From: CALKWS01 sp048594865 | GTDB taxonomy: Bacteria > Actinomycetota > Actinomycetes > Actinomycetales > Beutenbergiaceae | Length of the DNA: 14,769 nt | Assembly: GCA_048594865.1 (NCBI GenBank) | Contig: JBMDWZ010000302.1 | Location: forward strand, 1 to 14,769 | Direction of reading: 5' to 3' | In this document: piece by piece, positions 1 to 7,407 of the stretch | Layout of the letters: each line of letters opens with the position of its first letter | Numbering within the stretch: the stretch's first letter is position 1 | Program-made: the position numbers and the translations under genes | The notes under the pieces: model-generated | Database searches by the model: none | Told to the model about the DNA's origin: nothing | The model's input: the letters and a program-made list of their open reading frames with translations, nothing else

Positions 1-914
1 ATGGAGGCACCCTCGCCCTCGAAGATGTCGGGGTCTACTCCGATGGCGCCGTCGTACTCGTCGGCGGAACGGATGTCGATGAGGGTTGCGTCGCGCTCAC
101 CCTCCACGACGTCCAGCACGTCGCCCTGGAAGGAACGCAGGTCGAAGTTCTGCGGCTTGGCTTCAAAGGTTCCCGGCTCCACCTGCGGAACTTCCTGAAC
201 CAGCTCGCGGCCCTCGACCGCCTCCCACTTGTGCAGTCCGCCGTCGAGCAGGCGAACATCGGGCACACCGTGCAGGTTGAACACCCACGCGGCGTAGGCA
301 GCGAACCAGTTGTTGTTGTCCCCGTAGATGACCAGGGTGTCGCCGTCGTCGTAGCCGATGGACTGCAGCAGGTCGCTGATGCCCTGGGCGTCGATGAACT
401 CGCGGGTGTTGGCCTGAGTGAAGGAGCTGGCCCAGTCCAGGTATTGAGCGCCGGGGATGTGGCCATCCTCGTAGGCGGTGAGTTCGGAGGCGGCCAGGCC
501 CTCGCTGACGTCGATGAGGACGATCCCGTTGTCTTCCAAGCCGGCGTCGATCTGATCGGCGAGCCAGTCGGTGGTGACGAGAACGTTTTCCAGATCCTCA
601 TCGCCGCCCTGGTGCACATCGTCGAACCCGCGGTTCTCACCCACGGCGGAGCTTGCGACCACGGTGTTGGCTACTTCGGTGCCCTGCGCCGTGGAGTCGC
701 TGATCTCGGTGCTCGCCGAATCGTCGGACTCTGGTGCGGGTTCGGTGCCGCGGATAACGAACCCGGCGGTCGCCGCCAGCGCTGCCACGGCTACGAATGC
801 GATTCCGGTGACCAGTGGCTTGCGACCCCCACCCGCAGTGCCCGTTTCGGCTGGCGTGGCGCCGTCTTCTGGCTCGGTGTTCGGGGTCGTGCCGGAGTCG
901 TCGGTGCTGCTCAT
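1..914 (-). CDS. Membrane-anchored tandem-rhodanese sulfurtransferase (partial, C-terminus cut by window edge)
   Basis: The open frame runs from an ATG at 914 off the left edge (304 codons visible). AGATGAGG stands 7 bases before the ATG and serves as ribosome site. Residues 1-30 are acidic and Gly/Thr-rich. Then come Arg-Lys and a hydrophobic stretch at about 34-54 that looks like an uncleaved signal anchor, followed by a Ser/Asp/Glu-rich spacer. The first rhodanese-like domain spans about 109-235 (LIDVSEG, GHIPGAQYLDW, LLDGGLHKW), and a second begins near 256 (ATLIDIRSADEYDG). In two-domain sulfurtransferases of the SseA/thiosulfate sulfurtransferase type the catalytic Cys is in the second domain, here beyond the edge, so activity cannot be judged. 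The family moves sulfane sulfur from thiosulfate or 3-mercaptopyruvate to an acceptor. The anchor implies an extracytoplasmic catalytic part. A terminator separates it from the iron operon upstream, so it is probably not part of that operon. Confidence 0.87.
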   Translation of the reverse strand, partial: MSSTDDSGTTPNTEPEDGATPAETGTAGGGRKPLVTGIAFVAVAALAATAGFVIRGTEPAPESDDSASTEISDSTAQGTEVANTVVASSAVGENRGFDDVHQGGDEDLENVLVTTDWLADQIDAGLEDNGIVLIDVSEGLAASELTAYEDGHIPGAQYLDWASSFTQANTREFIDAQGISDLLQSIGYDDGDTLVIYGDNNNWFAAYAAWVFNLHGVPDVRLLDGGLHKWEAVEGRELVQEVPQVEPGTFEAKPQNFDLRSFQGDVLDVVEGERDATLIDIRSADEYDGAIGVDPDIFEGEGAS

Positions 915-969
915 CGTCGGGCCTCATCTCTGCGGGTGCGCCAGTGCGGATTACGTGGTGCACGAGGCT

Positions 970-1002
970 AGGGGCGCGCCATGGTCGGCACGGCGCGCCC
1001 CT
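970..1002 (-). terminator. Hairpin terminator after the siderophore-binding protein gene
   Basis: A perfect 11-bp inverted repeat (AGGGGCGCGCC and GGCGCGCCCCT) flanks an 11-base loop. It lies 59 bases past the stop of the binding-protein gene and 55 bases before the rhodanese start. There is no U-run on the minus transcript, as is common for actinobacterial hairpin terminators. It probably ends the iron-uptake transcript; read-through into the rhodanese gene cannot be excluded. Confidence 0.65.
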
Positions 1003-1060
1003 CAAAACGTCCGAAATGTGAGATGCAAAGGGCCGAATGGTGGTCCTTACAGGGTGTTTC

Positions 1061-2092
1061 TTAGTCGATGATCTCCGCGAGCTGCGGGACGATTCCATCG
1101 ATAGCGATCGGGATGCTCAACGGGCTCGCGGCACTGAAGGCCTGGGTCACCTCGGCGTCCTGCTCTAGGAACACGGTGCGATCCTCGGCCACCACATCGA
1201 GTGCGGCGATCACGTCATCGCTCCTCATCTCATCCAGGGTGTAGCCGATCGGGAACATCACCGCGACGTCGGCATCCAGGGCCCCGGTCTGCTCGACCGA
1301 AAGTGGCACATAGAACCCGGCGGCGTCGTACTCCAGCACGGCGGGGTTCTGGGTGAAGCCCAGGCCCTCGATGAGATCCCAGCGGGCGTCGCCGGTGATG
1401 TAGGCGCCGTATTCATCGCCGTACTTGGTTCCGGCCACGGCGGTGTTGCCTTCGAACTGCGGGTTGGCGGCCGCGGCCTCATCGATCTGGGCCTGCACGT
1501 CGGCGACGAGTTGTTCGCCCTCCTCGCTCTTGCCCAGAGCGTCGGCGATCAACTGGGTCTGGATGTCCCACTTAGTGCCGAAGGACGGGGTGCCCTCCGG
1601 GGCATACACGGTGGGAGCGATCTCACTGAGGCGGGTGAATTCGGCTTCGTCACCGCCGGAGCGCGTGTTGAGGATCAGGTCGGGGTCGATGCCCTGGATG
1701 GACTCATAGTCCAACGCCTCTCCGACGTACTCGATGATCATCGGTTCGGTGTCCCCGTACAGGTCCGTGGCCCACGGGCCCACGCCCTTGTTGTCGGGCC
1801 CGAAGGCCTGCCAATCGAAGACCGCGGCCGGAGCCTGCCCCAGGGCCAAGGCAACCTCGGCGTCGGACCATCCCAGGGCCACCACCGTCAGTTCGCCGTC
1901 CTCGGGCTGGGGGATTTCGATGGTGCCGAACATCGTGTCGACCTGAGTAACAGACTCCGAGCTGGTCTCGCCGTCCCCGGTCTGCTCATCACCGGATTGA
2001 TCACCGGAGTCGCCGGAACCGCCGCAGGCGGCCAGCAGGAATATGGCCGCGGCCAGGGCGGGAGCGGCAACGGGTGTGAGTGAACGCTTCAT
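1061..2092 (-). CDS. Fe(III)-siderophore ABC transporter substrate-binding lipoprotein (FecB/FepB-like)
   Basis: The product is 343 aa from the ATG at 2092, preceded by AAAGG at 7 bases. The open frame extends upstream of this ATG, but only into the ATPase gene. The N-terminus has a Lys-Arg n-region, a hydrophobic core and the lipobox LAAC with Cys23, so the mature protein is expected to be lipid-anchored on the outer face of the membrane. An acidic Gly/Ser/Glu-rich tether follows to about residue 48. The rest fits the cobalamin/Fe3+-siderophore periplasmic-binding-protein fold: VVALGWSDAEVALALG, the DPDLILNT segment ending the first lobe, the WDIQTQLIADALG linker-helix region, and a second lobe with VAVMFPIGYTLDEM. 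It delivers ferric siderophore to the two permeases upstream; the ligand cannot be told. It is the last gene of the operon, 17 bases after the ATPase gene, with a hairpin terminator beyond it. Confidence 0.93.
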   Translation of the reverse strand: MKRSLTPVAAPALAAAIFLLAACGGSGDSGDQSGDEQTGDGETSSESVTQVDTMFGTIEIPQPEDGELTVVALGWSDAEVALALGQAPAAVFDWQAFGPDNKGVGPWATDLYGDTEPMIIEYVGEALDYESIQGIDPDLILNTRSGGDEAEFTRLSEIAPTVYAPEGTPSFGTKWDIQTQLIADALGKSEEGEQLVADVQAQIDEAAAANPQFEGNTAVAGTKYGDEYGAYITGDARWDLIEGLGFTQNPAVLEYDAAGFYVPLSVEQTGALDADVAVMFPIGYTLDEMRSDDVIAALDVVAEDRTVFLEQDAEVTQAFSAASPLSIPIAIDGIVPQLAEIID

Positions 2093-2109
2093 GAGATGCC
2101 TTTCGATGG

Positions 2110-2985
2110 TTAAGCGGGCGAAGGTGCCCGGGGAACAATGAGCGGGGACCCGGTTTCGGGGTCGGGAATGATCGTGGCTTCGACGTTGAATACCTCGCGC
2201 AGCAGGTCGGTCGTGAGCACCTGCCCCGGGGGACCGACCTCGACGACATCGCCGTCCTTCATCACCACGAGGTTGGTGGCGTAGCGTGCGGCCTGGTTCA
2301 GGTCGTGCAGCACCGCGACCAGGGTGCTGCCCTCGCGCTGTAGCCGCAGGCACAGATCCAGAACCTCGATTTGGTAGGAGATGTCGAGGTAGGTGGTGGG
2401 TTCATCGAGCAGTAGGAGCGGGGTCTGCTGGGCCAGCGCCATCGCGATCCACACGCGTTGGCGTTGTCCGCCGGAAAGTTCATCGACGACCCGCGAGGAC
2501 AGTTCGGTCAGTTCGGTGCGCTCCAACGCCTGGCGCACCGCCGCCTCATCCTCTGCAGTCCACCGTTGGAACGGACCCTGGTGGGGGTGGCGGCCGCGGG
2601 TGACCAGATCCACCACGGTGATGCCCTCGGGGGCGATGGAGGTTTGGGGCAGCAGCCCGATGTGCTTGGCCAGTTCCTTGGTGCGCCGGGCCGCGATGTC
2701 TTGCCCGTCCAGCATCACCCCGCCATGGCTGGGTTTGATCAGCCGGCACAGGGAGCGCAGCAGCGTCGATTTGCCGCAACCGTTGGGGCCGATGACGGCG
2801 GTGAAGGCGCCGTCAGGGATGTCCAGGTCCAGGGCCTGGATGACGGGCCGTTCGGTGTACCCGGTGGTGAGGCTGCGCGCCTGCAGGCGCGTAGCGCCGG
2901 TGGCCGGCTCGGTGGTCTGCCCGGGCCTCTGCCCGGGCCTCTGCTCGTGCCTCTGCTCAGGCCTTTGCTCAAACTCGGCGTTCAC
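2110..2985 (-). CDS. Fe(III)-siderophore ABC transporter ATP-binding protein (FecE/FepC-like) with N-terminal tetrapeptide repeats
   Basis: The product is 291 aa. The start chosen is GTG at 2985, because it overlaps the stop of the preceding permease (GTGA), the usual translational coupling in these operons. ABC ATPase motifs are complete: Walker A GPNGCGKST (66-74), Q-loop Gln114, signature LSGGQ (170-174), Walker B LLLLDEP (190-196) and H-loop His227 in VLHDLNQA. The RGRHPHQGPF segment and the closing GPPGQVLTTDLLREVFNVEA are typical of FecE/FepC/FhuC-type siderophore ATPases. It powers import through the two FecCD-type permeases. Unusually, residues 4-23 form a hydrophilic extension built of tetrapeptides (EFEQ, RPEQ, RHEQ, RPGQ, RPGQ) encoded by 12-bp DNA repeats. 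The ABC domain proper begins only near residue 33. The function of the extension is unknown. Confidence 0.95.
   Translation of the reverse strand: MNAEFEQRPEQRHEQRPGQRPGQTTEPATGATRLQARSLTTGYTERPVIQALDLDIPDGAFTAVIGPNGCGKSTLLRSLCRLIKPSHGGVMLDGQDIAARRTKELAKHIGLLPQTSIAPEGITVVDLVTRGRHPHQGPFQRWTAEDEAAVRQALERTELTELSSRVVDELSGGQRQRVWIAMALAQQTPLLLLDEPTTYLDISYQIEVLDLCLRLQREGSTLVAVLHDLNQAARYATNLVVMKDGDVVEVGPPGQVLTTDLLREVFNVEATIIPDPETGSPLIVPRAPSPA
2917..2971 (-). repeat. In-frame 12-bp tandem repeat within the ATPase N-terminus
   Basis: There are four consecutive 12-base units plus a partial fifth. On the plus strand they read CTGCCCGGGCCT twice, then CTGCTCGTGCCT and CTGCTCAGGCCT. They encode Arg-Pro/His-Gly/Glu-Gln units just after the GTG start. 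Because each unit is four codons, gain or loss of copies would leave the reading frame intact. Confidence 0.85.
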
Positions 2986-4061
2986 GCTCGGGACTTCCTT
3001 CCATACGTGGCCAACAGCCACACCAAATACGCCCCGCCCAGGCACAGGGTGACGACGCCGACCGGCAACTGGTTGGGAGCGATGATCGTGCGGGCCAGTA
3101 GGTCGCTGACGGCCAGCAGCAGCGCACCCATCGCCGCCGAGGGCAGCACCCGCACACTCGACGTGCCCGCCAGTCGCATCGCCAGTTGCGGGGCCGCCAA
3201 CGCCACGAACGCGATCGGACCGGCGGCGGCGGTGACCGCCGCGACCAACGCCACCCCGATGAGCAGCAACAGCACCCGCACCGGCTCGGCTCGAACTCCC
3301 AACCCGCGTCCGGCGTCGTCCCCCATTTCCAACATGCGCATGTCGGTAGCGAGCCAGATCGCCGCCGGCAGTCCGATCGCCAGACAAATGAACACCGGGA
3401 TGGTGTGGGTCCAGGTGATGTCGTTGAGGTTGCCCGACCCCCAGGTCGCCGCCGAGAGTGCATCCTCCAGGCGCATGGTGGTCAGCACCCAGGTGTTGAA
3501 CGCGCCAAGGAACAGGCTCACCCCGATGCCCACGATGATGATCCGCATCCCCGACACCCCACGGCGCCAGGCGAGTGCGTACACCAGCACTCCGGTGGCC
3601 AGTCCGCCGATGAGGGCGCCGAGGCTGCGTCCGGTGGCGCTTCCGGTGGCAAACAGGGCCACCAGCAGGGCGCCGGTGTAAGCCCCGGAGGAGAAGCCGA
3701 TGATGTCCGGGCTGCCCAGCGGATTGCGGGTGATCGACTGGAACACCGCCCCGGCGATCGCTAGGCCCGCGCCGGCGATGAGCGCAAAGACCACCCGCGG
3801 CATCCGCCAGCCCACCAGAATTCTGGTGGTGGCCTCCGGTGCGTCACCGGCGATCACCTCGCGCAGATCGGTGAGTCCCAGCCCGGCGGTTCCCACCGTG
3901 AGGGAGTAGACCCCGACGGCGATGGCCAGGATCGCGAGAATGGTGGTGACCACCAGGGCGCGGGTTTCGATCCGCAGACTCATTGGGCCCAGGCGCACCG
4001 GGCGCACCCCGGCTGGCCAGGTGACGGGTTGCTGCTGACGGCGCTGGGTGAGGGTGCTCAT
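2982..4061 (-). CDS. Fe(III)-siderophore ABC transporter permease (FecD/FepG-like, FecCD family)
   Basis: The product is 359 aa from the ATG at 4061, which overlaps the stop of the first permease by 4 bases (ATGA). The downstream end overlaps the ATPase start the same way. A 33-residue cytoplasmic lead is followed by many hydrophobic segments, consistent with about ten membrane spans in this family. Family marks include GWRMPRVVFALIAGAGLAIAGAVFQSITRNPLGSPDIIGFSSGA (given here as GWRMPR, FQSITRNPL, SPDIIG), GSGNLNDITW near the middle, and AAGPIAFVALAAPQLAMR. The APQ form replaces the PHxxR seen in the partner permease, which is usual for the second (FecD/FepG) member. An alternative start is Met27 (MSLRIETR), but coupling favours 4061. 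It forms the heterodimeric channel with the neighbouring permease. Confidence 0.94.
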   Translation of the reverse strand: MSTLTQRRQQQPVTWPAGVRPVRLGPMSLRIETRALVVTTILAILAIAVGVYSLTVGTAGLGLTDLREVIAGDAPEATTRILVGWRMPRVVFALIAGAGLAIAGAVFQSITRNPLGSPDIIGFSSGAYTGALLVALFATGSATGRSLGALIGGLATGVLVYALAWRRGVSGMRIIIVGIGVSLFLGAFNTWVLTTMRLEDALSAATWGSGNLNDITWTHTIPVFICLAIGLPAAIWLATDMRMLEMGDDAGRGLGVRAEPVRVLLLLIGVALVAAVTAAAGPIAFVALAAPQLAMRLAGTSSVRVLPSAAMGALLLAVSDLLARTIIAPNQLPVGVVTLCLGGAYLVWLLATYGRKSRA

Positions 4062-5104
4062 AGGGTCTTGGCCAGCTTCCGGCGGGTCAGGGCGATGAGC
4101 ACCGGGGCGCCGATGAAGGCGGTGACAATCCCGACGGGTAGCTCGGAGGAAACCACGAGGCGCCCGAGGATGTCAGCGCTGAGCATGAGGATCGGCGCGG
4201 CCAGCAGAGACACCGAAATCAGCCACCGGTGATCTGGCCCGACGATGCTGCGCACAGCGTGGGGGACCATGAGGCCAACGAAGGCGATCGGCCCGGCGGC
4301 GGCGGTCGCGGCGCCGCAGAGCAGGGTCACCGCCACCACGCTTGCGATCTTGGTGATGGCCGGGCGCGAGCCCAGGGCCACGGCCACATCGTCGCCCAGG
4401 GCCAGGGCGTTGAGGGCAGAGGGCAGCAGCAGGGCGATGAGTACCCCGGCGGCGATGAACGGCAGCACCGCCCACAGGGTGTCGAACTGCCGGTTCTGCA
4501 GGGACCCGGCGCTCCAGAACCGCACCCGGTCAAAGACCTCCGGCAGCGCCAGGGTGACGGCGAAACTGATGCCGGTGAGTACCGCGCCGAACGCGGTCCC
4601 GGTGAGCACGAGTTTGCTGACCGTGCCACCGGCGAACCCGGTGGTGCCGATCCCATAGACCACCAGGGAGGCGACCAGCGCCCCACCCATCGCCGCACCC
4701 ACGTGGGAGAAACTGAGCGAGGAGCCCAGGAATGCGGCGGCGAACACCACCGCGGCGTAGGCGCCGGCGTTGACGCCCAGGATCCCCGGATCGGACAGCG
4801 GGTTGCGGGTGATCGCCTGAATGATGACTCCCGAGAGCCCCAACGCGATCCCGACGACGATCGCCAGCAGAGTGCGCGGCACTCGGTAGCCGCGCACCAG
4901 CAGATCGTTCGTTGAGCCGGAGTCGCTGGCGAGGGCGGAGACCACATCGGCGGCGGGCACGTCGCCGGAGCCGATGAACACACTCAGCACGCTGAGCACT
5001 GCGAGCAACGCCACCCCGGCCGCCAGGACGCCCAAGCGGCGCCGCAGGTAGGCGTCGACAGGCGCGTCGCCAGCGCGCGGGTGCGCGGGTGCCGTCGGGT
5101 TCAT
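4058..5104 (-). CDS. Fe(III)-siderophore ABC transporter permease (FecC/FepD-like, FecCD family)
   Basis: The product is 348 aa from the ATG at 5104, which has AGGA 6 bases upstream and leaves a normal-length lead before the first membrane span. The frame is open back to a TTG at 5176 (24 residues more). That TTG has no ribosome site and lies on the edge of a palindromic operator candidate, so it is less likely. Family motifs are GYRVPRTLLAIVVG, IIQAITRNPLSDPGILGVNAGA (seen as QAITRNPL and DPGILG), FWSAGSLQNRQFD, and the canonical AAGPIAFVGLMVPHAVR loop. The many hydrophobic helices fit the roughly ten-span BtuC/FecCD fold. It is the first gene of the leftward iron operon, and its promoter region carries iron-box sequences. 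It forms a heterodimeric channel with the next permease. Confidence 0.92.
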   Translation of the reverse strand: MNPTAPAHPRAGDAPVDAYLRRRLGVLAAGVALLAVLSVLSVFIGSGDVPAADVVSALASDSGSTNDLLVRGYRVPRTLLAIVVGIALGLSGVIIQAITRNPLSDPGILGVNAGAYAAVVFAAAFLGSSLSFSHVGAAMGGALVASLVVYGIGTTGFAGGTVSKLVLTGTAFGAVLTGISFAVTLALPEVFDRVRFWSAGSLQNRQFDTLWAVLPFIAAGVLIALLLPSALNALALGDDVAVALGSRPAITKIASVVAVTLLCGAATAAAGPIAFVGLMVPHAVRSIVGPDHRWLISVSLLAAPILMLSADILGRLVVSSELPVGIVTAFIGAPVLIALTRRKLAKTL

Positions 5105-5175
5105 CAGCCATCCTGGTGCCGGTTCGATTGACAGGGCGCCACCGGTGGCTGGTGCTGCCGCAGGTTGGTCGTCCA

Positions 5176-5201
5176 ATTAAGTAAGCCAAGGCTTATCTAA
5201 T
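5176..5201. promoter_or_regulatory. 26-bp near-perfect palindrome before the iron operon, possible second iron-regulator site
   Basis: The arms are ATTAAGTAAGCC and GGCTTATCTAAT around a central AA, with 10 of 12 bases symmetric. Each half resembles the TTAGGTAAGCC half of the DtxR/IdeR consensus (10 of 11), but the half spacing is wider than in a standard 19-bp box. It abuts the iron box at 5202-5220. It may bind a second dimer or include the -10 region (TAGATA on the minus strand); which one is not decided. Confidence 0.5.
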
Positions 5202-5220
5202 CGAGGTAAGGCTAACCATA
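5202..5220 (-). promoter_or_regulatory. DtxR/IdeR-type iron box upstream of the siderophore importer
   Basis: On the minus strand the 19 bases include GGTTAGCCTTACCT. They match the known DtxR consensus TTAGGTTAGSCTAACCTAA at 14 of 19 positions, including the whole central core on one side. The site is 97 bases before the chosen ATG of the first permease, in the gap between it and the peptidase gene. DtxR/IdeR with Fe(II) normally binds such sites and blocks siderophore-uptake genes when iron is sufficient. Confidence 0.75.
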
Positions 5221-5273
5221 CTTTTGCGCGACGTCACTAGCGTGCGGCCAGGTGTGGGCTGAGCCACTGTGCA

Positions 5274-7322
5274 CTACCAGGGCAGCACGTTCGGCACCTT
5301 TTCGCCGCCGAGCACGTGCTGGTCGCAGAACGCCAACACCGCCTGGTTCCAGGTGTAGGAGTTCGACGGCGTCAGGATCCAGTGGTTCTCCGAGGTCACC
5401 TGCAGGAACCGGTGCGGCATGGTGTCCGGCTCGCCGTCCCAGCCCGACACCAGGTCCCACCACATCCGCAGCGCCTCGCTGACCGGTACCCGGTAGTCCC
5501 GGTTGCCGTGGGTGATGAGCACCGGGGTGGTGATCTGCTCGGCGCTGTGGTGGGGGGAGTAGGCCCGGTACCACTGCGATTCGTCCTGTTCGTGGCCGTG
5601 CACGCGCATCTTCCCGGCGGCGGCGTCGGTGGTGCGGTGCTGCTGGTCCAAAGCCCACAGCCCGGCGTGGGTGACGATCGCGTCGAACCGGTCGGTGTGC
5701 CCGGCGATCCAGTTCGCCATGAATCCGCCAAAGGACGCACCGAGCATCGCGGTGCGCGAGCCGTCCAACTCGGGCCGCTTGAGCTCGGCGTCCAGGAGCG
5801 TCTCGCACTCGTTGAACACCACATCGGGTAGTCGCGGCCAACCGCGGTTCAGGCCCTCGTGGCCATACCCGGTGGACATTGCCGGATCGGGCATCAGCAC
5901 CGCGTAGCCTCGTGCGACCGAGAGCCACGGGCACCACCGCCAACTCCAGGCGTTGTAGGACGCATGCGGCCCGCCGTGGACCCAGAGCATCACCGGCGCG
6001 GGGTTGTCGGCACTGGCGCCATGCGGAATGCACAGCCACCCATTGACGGTGACACCGTCCACCTCTGTGGACACGAACTCCAGGGTCCCGGGCAGTTCGT
6101 CGATGCCCCCCGGTGCGAGTAGTTCCTGGGTGTGGCCACTGGCGCCTAGGCGCACCGGCCGGGCCGGGGTGCCCACGTCCGTGCGCAGGGCCAGCAGTGA
6201 GCCGTCGGAGGCGGCGGCCAGGCTGGAGTACACAGCATCATCGGCCAACGTGCGGACCTGCCCGGTCTTTGGGTCGACCGCGAGGATCGCGCCCGATGAG
6301 TGCAGGTCGCCGCTAATCAGCAAGGTGCCATCGGCGCTCCACTCCAATCCGCCGAGGGTGAGGTCGCCAACGTCGACCGTGATCACTTCTCCACTAGCAG
6401 CATCGGTGCCCGGCACCGGGTGGATCTCCAGGAAGGCATAGCTGGTGTCCGTCGGGGTGCCAGCGGTGCGGCGAACCACGGCGAGCTGGGTGCCATCGGG
6501 GGAGAAGGAGGCCCCGCCGTAGCCCTGCTCCGGGGTGGCAGAAAGGAAGGTGGTGCGTTCGCCGGTGGCCACGTCGATGAGCACGACAGACGTCGTGGTG
6601 CGACCACCGGTGATCCGCTGCGACCAGGTGCTGGCCACGGTGGAACCGTCGGGGGAGATGTCGGCGCTGGCGCCGTGCAGATTGACGGTGTCAGCGTCGG
6701 GTGCCAGGTCCACCAGCTCGCCGTCGTCGCTCACGATCACAAGCCGGGGGCTGGCGTCACCCAGTTCCCGATCCCAAAACCGGATCGGCATCCCGGTATG
6801 CCAGATGGTCGTGTTCTTGGCGTCTTTACGGGACTTGCGGGCCTCGCCGTCGTCCTCCAATGATGTACCCGGGCGCACGCTGGTGGTGGCCAGGATGGTG
6901 CCATCATCGGCGATTCCGGCGAGGGCGATACCGCCGGGGGCGCTCGCGACCACGTGGGCCTCGCCGTGCTCGGGCAGACGCCAGATCGCGGGTGTGTCTT
7001 CGGGTGCCTCGCCGCTGGGGTCGGGACGGGCGGAGGAGAACAGCAGCGCGCCATCCGGTGCGAACCGGGGCGCGGACTCACCCTTCTTGGAGAACGTCAG
7101 GCGCCTGGCGGGCGTTTCGCGCTCTGGGCTCAGTTCCCAGAGTGAGGAGACGAGTTTGGACCCGTGCTCATCACCCTGCGCGATCGCGGCCACGATCCGC
7201 CCGCCGGGGGCCACCGCGATGCTCGACAGCCGCGGGTAGCGGGTGAACGTCTCGATGTCGGTGAAGTCGGAGAAGGACTCGTTGGTCTGAGAATCGGTGG
7301 CGGTGGAGTCGTGACTAGGCAT
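5274..7322 (-). CDS. S9-family (prolyl oligopeptidase / acylaminoacyl-peptidase-like) serine peptidase
   Basis: The product is 682 aa from the ATG at 7322, with no signal peptide, so it is probably cytoplasmic. Residues about 30-430 hold beta-propeller-type repeats with recurring F/I-S/A-PDG cores (RFAPDGALLFSS, DISPDGSTVAST, SFSPDGTQLAVV, EWSADGTLLIS). The C-terminal alpha/beta-hydrolase domain starts near 440 with HGGPHASYN. Its catalytic residues are visible: nucleophile Ser530 in GASFGG (GxSxGG), Asp609 in HGNRDYRVP, and His647 in SENHW. This layout is that of S9C-type peptidases, which remove short or N-acylated peptides; the exact substrate is not predictable. The ATG lacks a ribosome site and lies 7 bases after a TAACGT hexamer, suggesting a leaderless message. 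An in-frame ATG 15 codons upstream (7367) is an alternative start. It is divergent from the LacI gene and has no evident tie to the iron operon beyond it. Confidence 0.92.
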   Translation of the reverse strand: MPSHDSTATDSQTNESFSDFTDIETFTRYPRLSSIAVAPGGRIVAAIAQGDEHGSKLVSSLWELSPERETPARRLTFSKKGESAPRFAPDGALLFSSARPDPSGEAPEDTPAIWRLPEHGEAHVVASAPGGIALAGIADDGTILATTSVRPGTSLEDDGEARKSRKDAKNTTIWHTGMPIRFWDRELGDASPRLVIVSDDGELVDLAPDADTVNLHGASADISPDGSTVASTWSQRITGGRTTTSVVLIDVATGERTTFLSATPEQGYGGASFSPDGTQLAVVRRTAGTPTDTSYAFLEIHPVPGTDAASGEVITVDVGDLTLGGLEWSADGTLLISGDLHSSGAILAVDPKTGQVRTLADDAVYSSLAAASDGSLLALRTDVGTPARPVRLGASGHTQELLAPGGIDELPGTLEFVSTEVDGVTVNGWLCIPHGASADNPAPVMLWVHGGPHASYNAWSWRWCPWLSVARGYAVLMPDPAMSTGYGHEGLNRGWPRLPDVVFNECETLLDAELKRPELDGSRTAMLGASFGGFMANWIAGHTDRFDAIVTHAGLWALDQQHRTTDAAAGKMRVHGHEQDESQWYRAYSPHHSAEQITTPVLITHGNRDYRVPVSEALRMWWDLVSGWDGEPDTMPHRFLQVTSENHWILTPSNSYTWNQAVLAFCDQHVLGGEKVPNVLPW

Positions 7323-7329
7323 GGGTTTT

Positions 7330-7335
7330 ACGTTA
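7330..7335 (-). promoter_or_regulatory. Possible -10 element of a leaderless promoter for the S9 peptidase
   Basis: TAACGT (minus strand) ends 7 bases before the ATG at 7322, the spacing that places transcription start on the A of the start codon. No clear -35 is seen at 16-18 bases, and no Shine-Dalgarno sequence precedes the ATG. Leaderless genes are common in actinobacteria. Confidence 0.4.
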
Positions 7336-7407
7336 CCGGCGTTATCGGCGTGGCCCCATCCACACATGGTGAGACAACCTCGTATCAGCGGGAACGAGCC
7401 GATAAGG

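Noticed and set aside
35..640. 201-aa minus-strand open frame
   Set aside because: It lies in another frame of the same strand as the rhodanese gene, whose frame gives recognizable rhodanese motifs; this one gives Ser/Thr/Arg-rich text with no domain.
231..971. 246-aa plus-strand open frame at the left end
   Set aside because: It is antisense to the rhodanese gene, has no family motif, and its openness is explained by high-GC codon bias on the other strand.
2917..2971. CRISPR-like short tandem repeats
   Set aside because: The 12-bp units are contiguous with no spacers and lie inside a coding frame, so they are a coding minisatellite.
2458..3681. 407-aa plus-strand open frame
   Set aside because: It is antisense to the siderophore ATPase and permease genes, both of which have complete family motifs; the translation is low-complexity.
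5212..6039. 275-aa minus-strand open frame at the peptidase C-terminus
   Set aside because: It is a different frame of the S9 peptidase hydrolase domain. The catalytic Ser, Asp and His all lie in the long frame without interruption, so no frameshift needs to be assumed.
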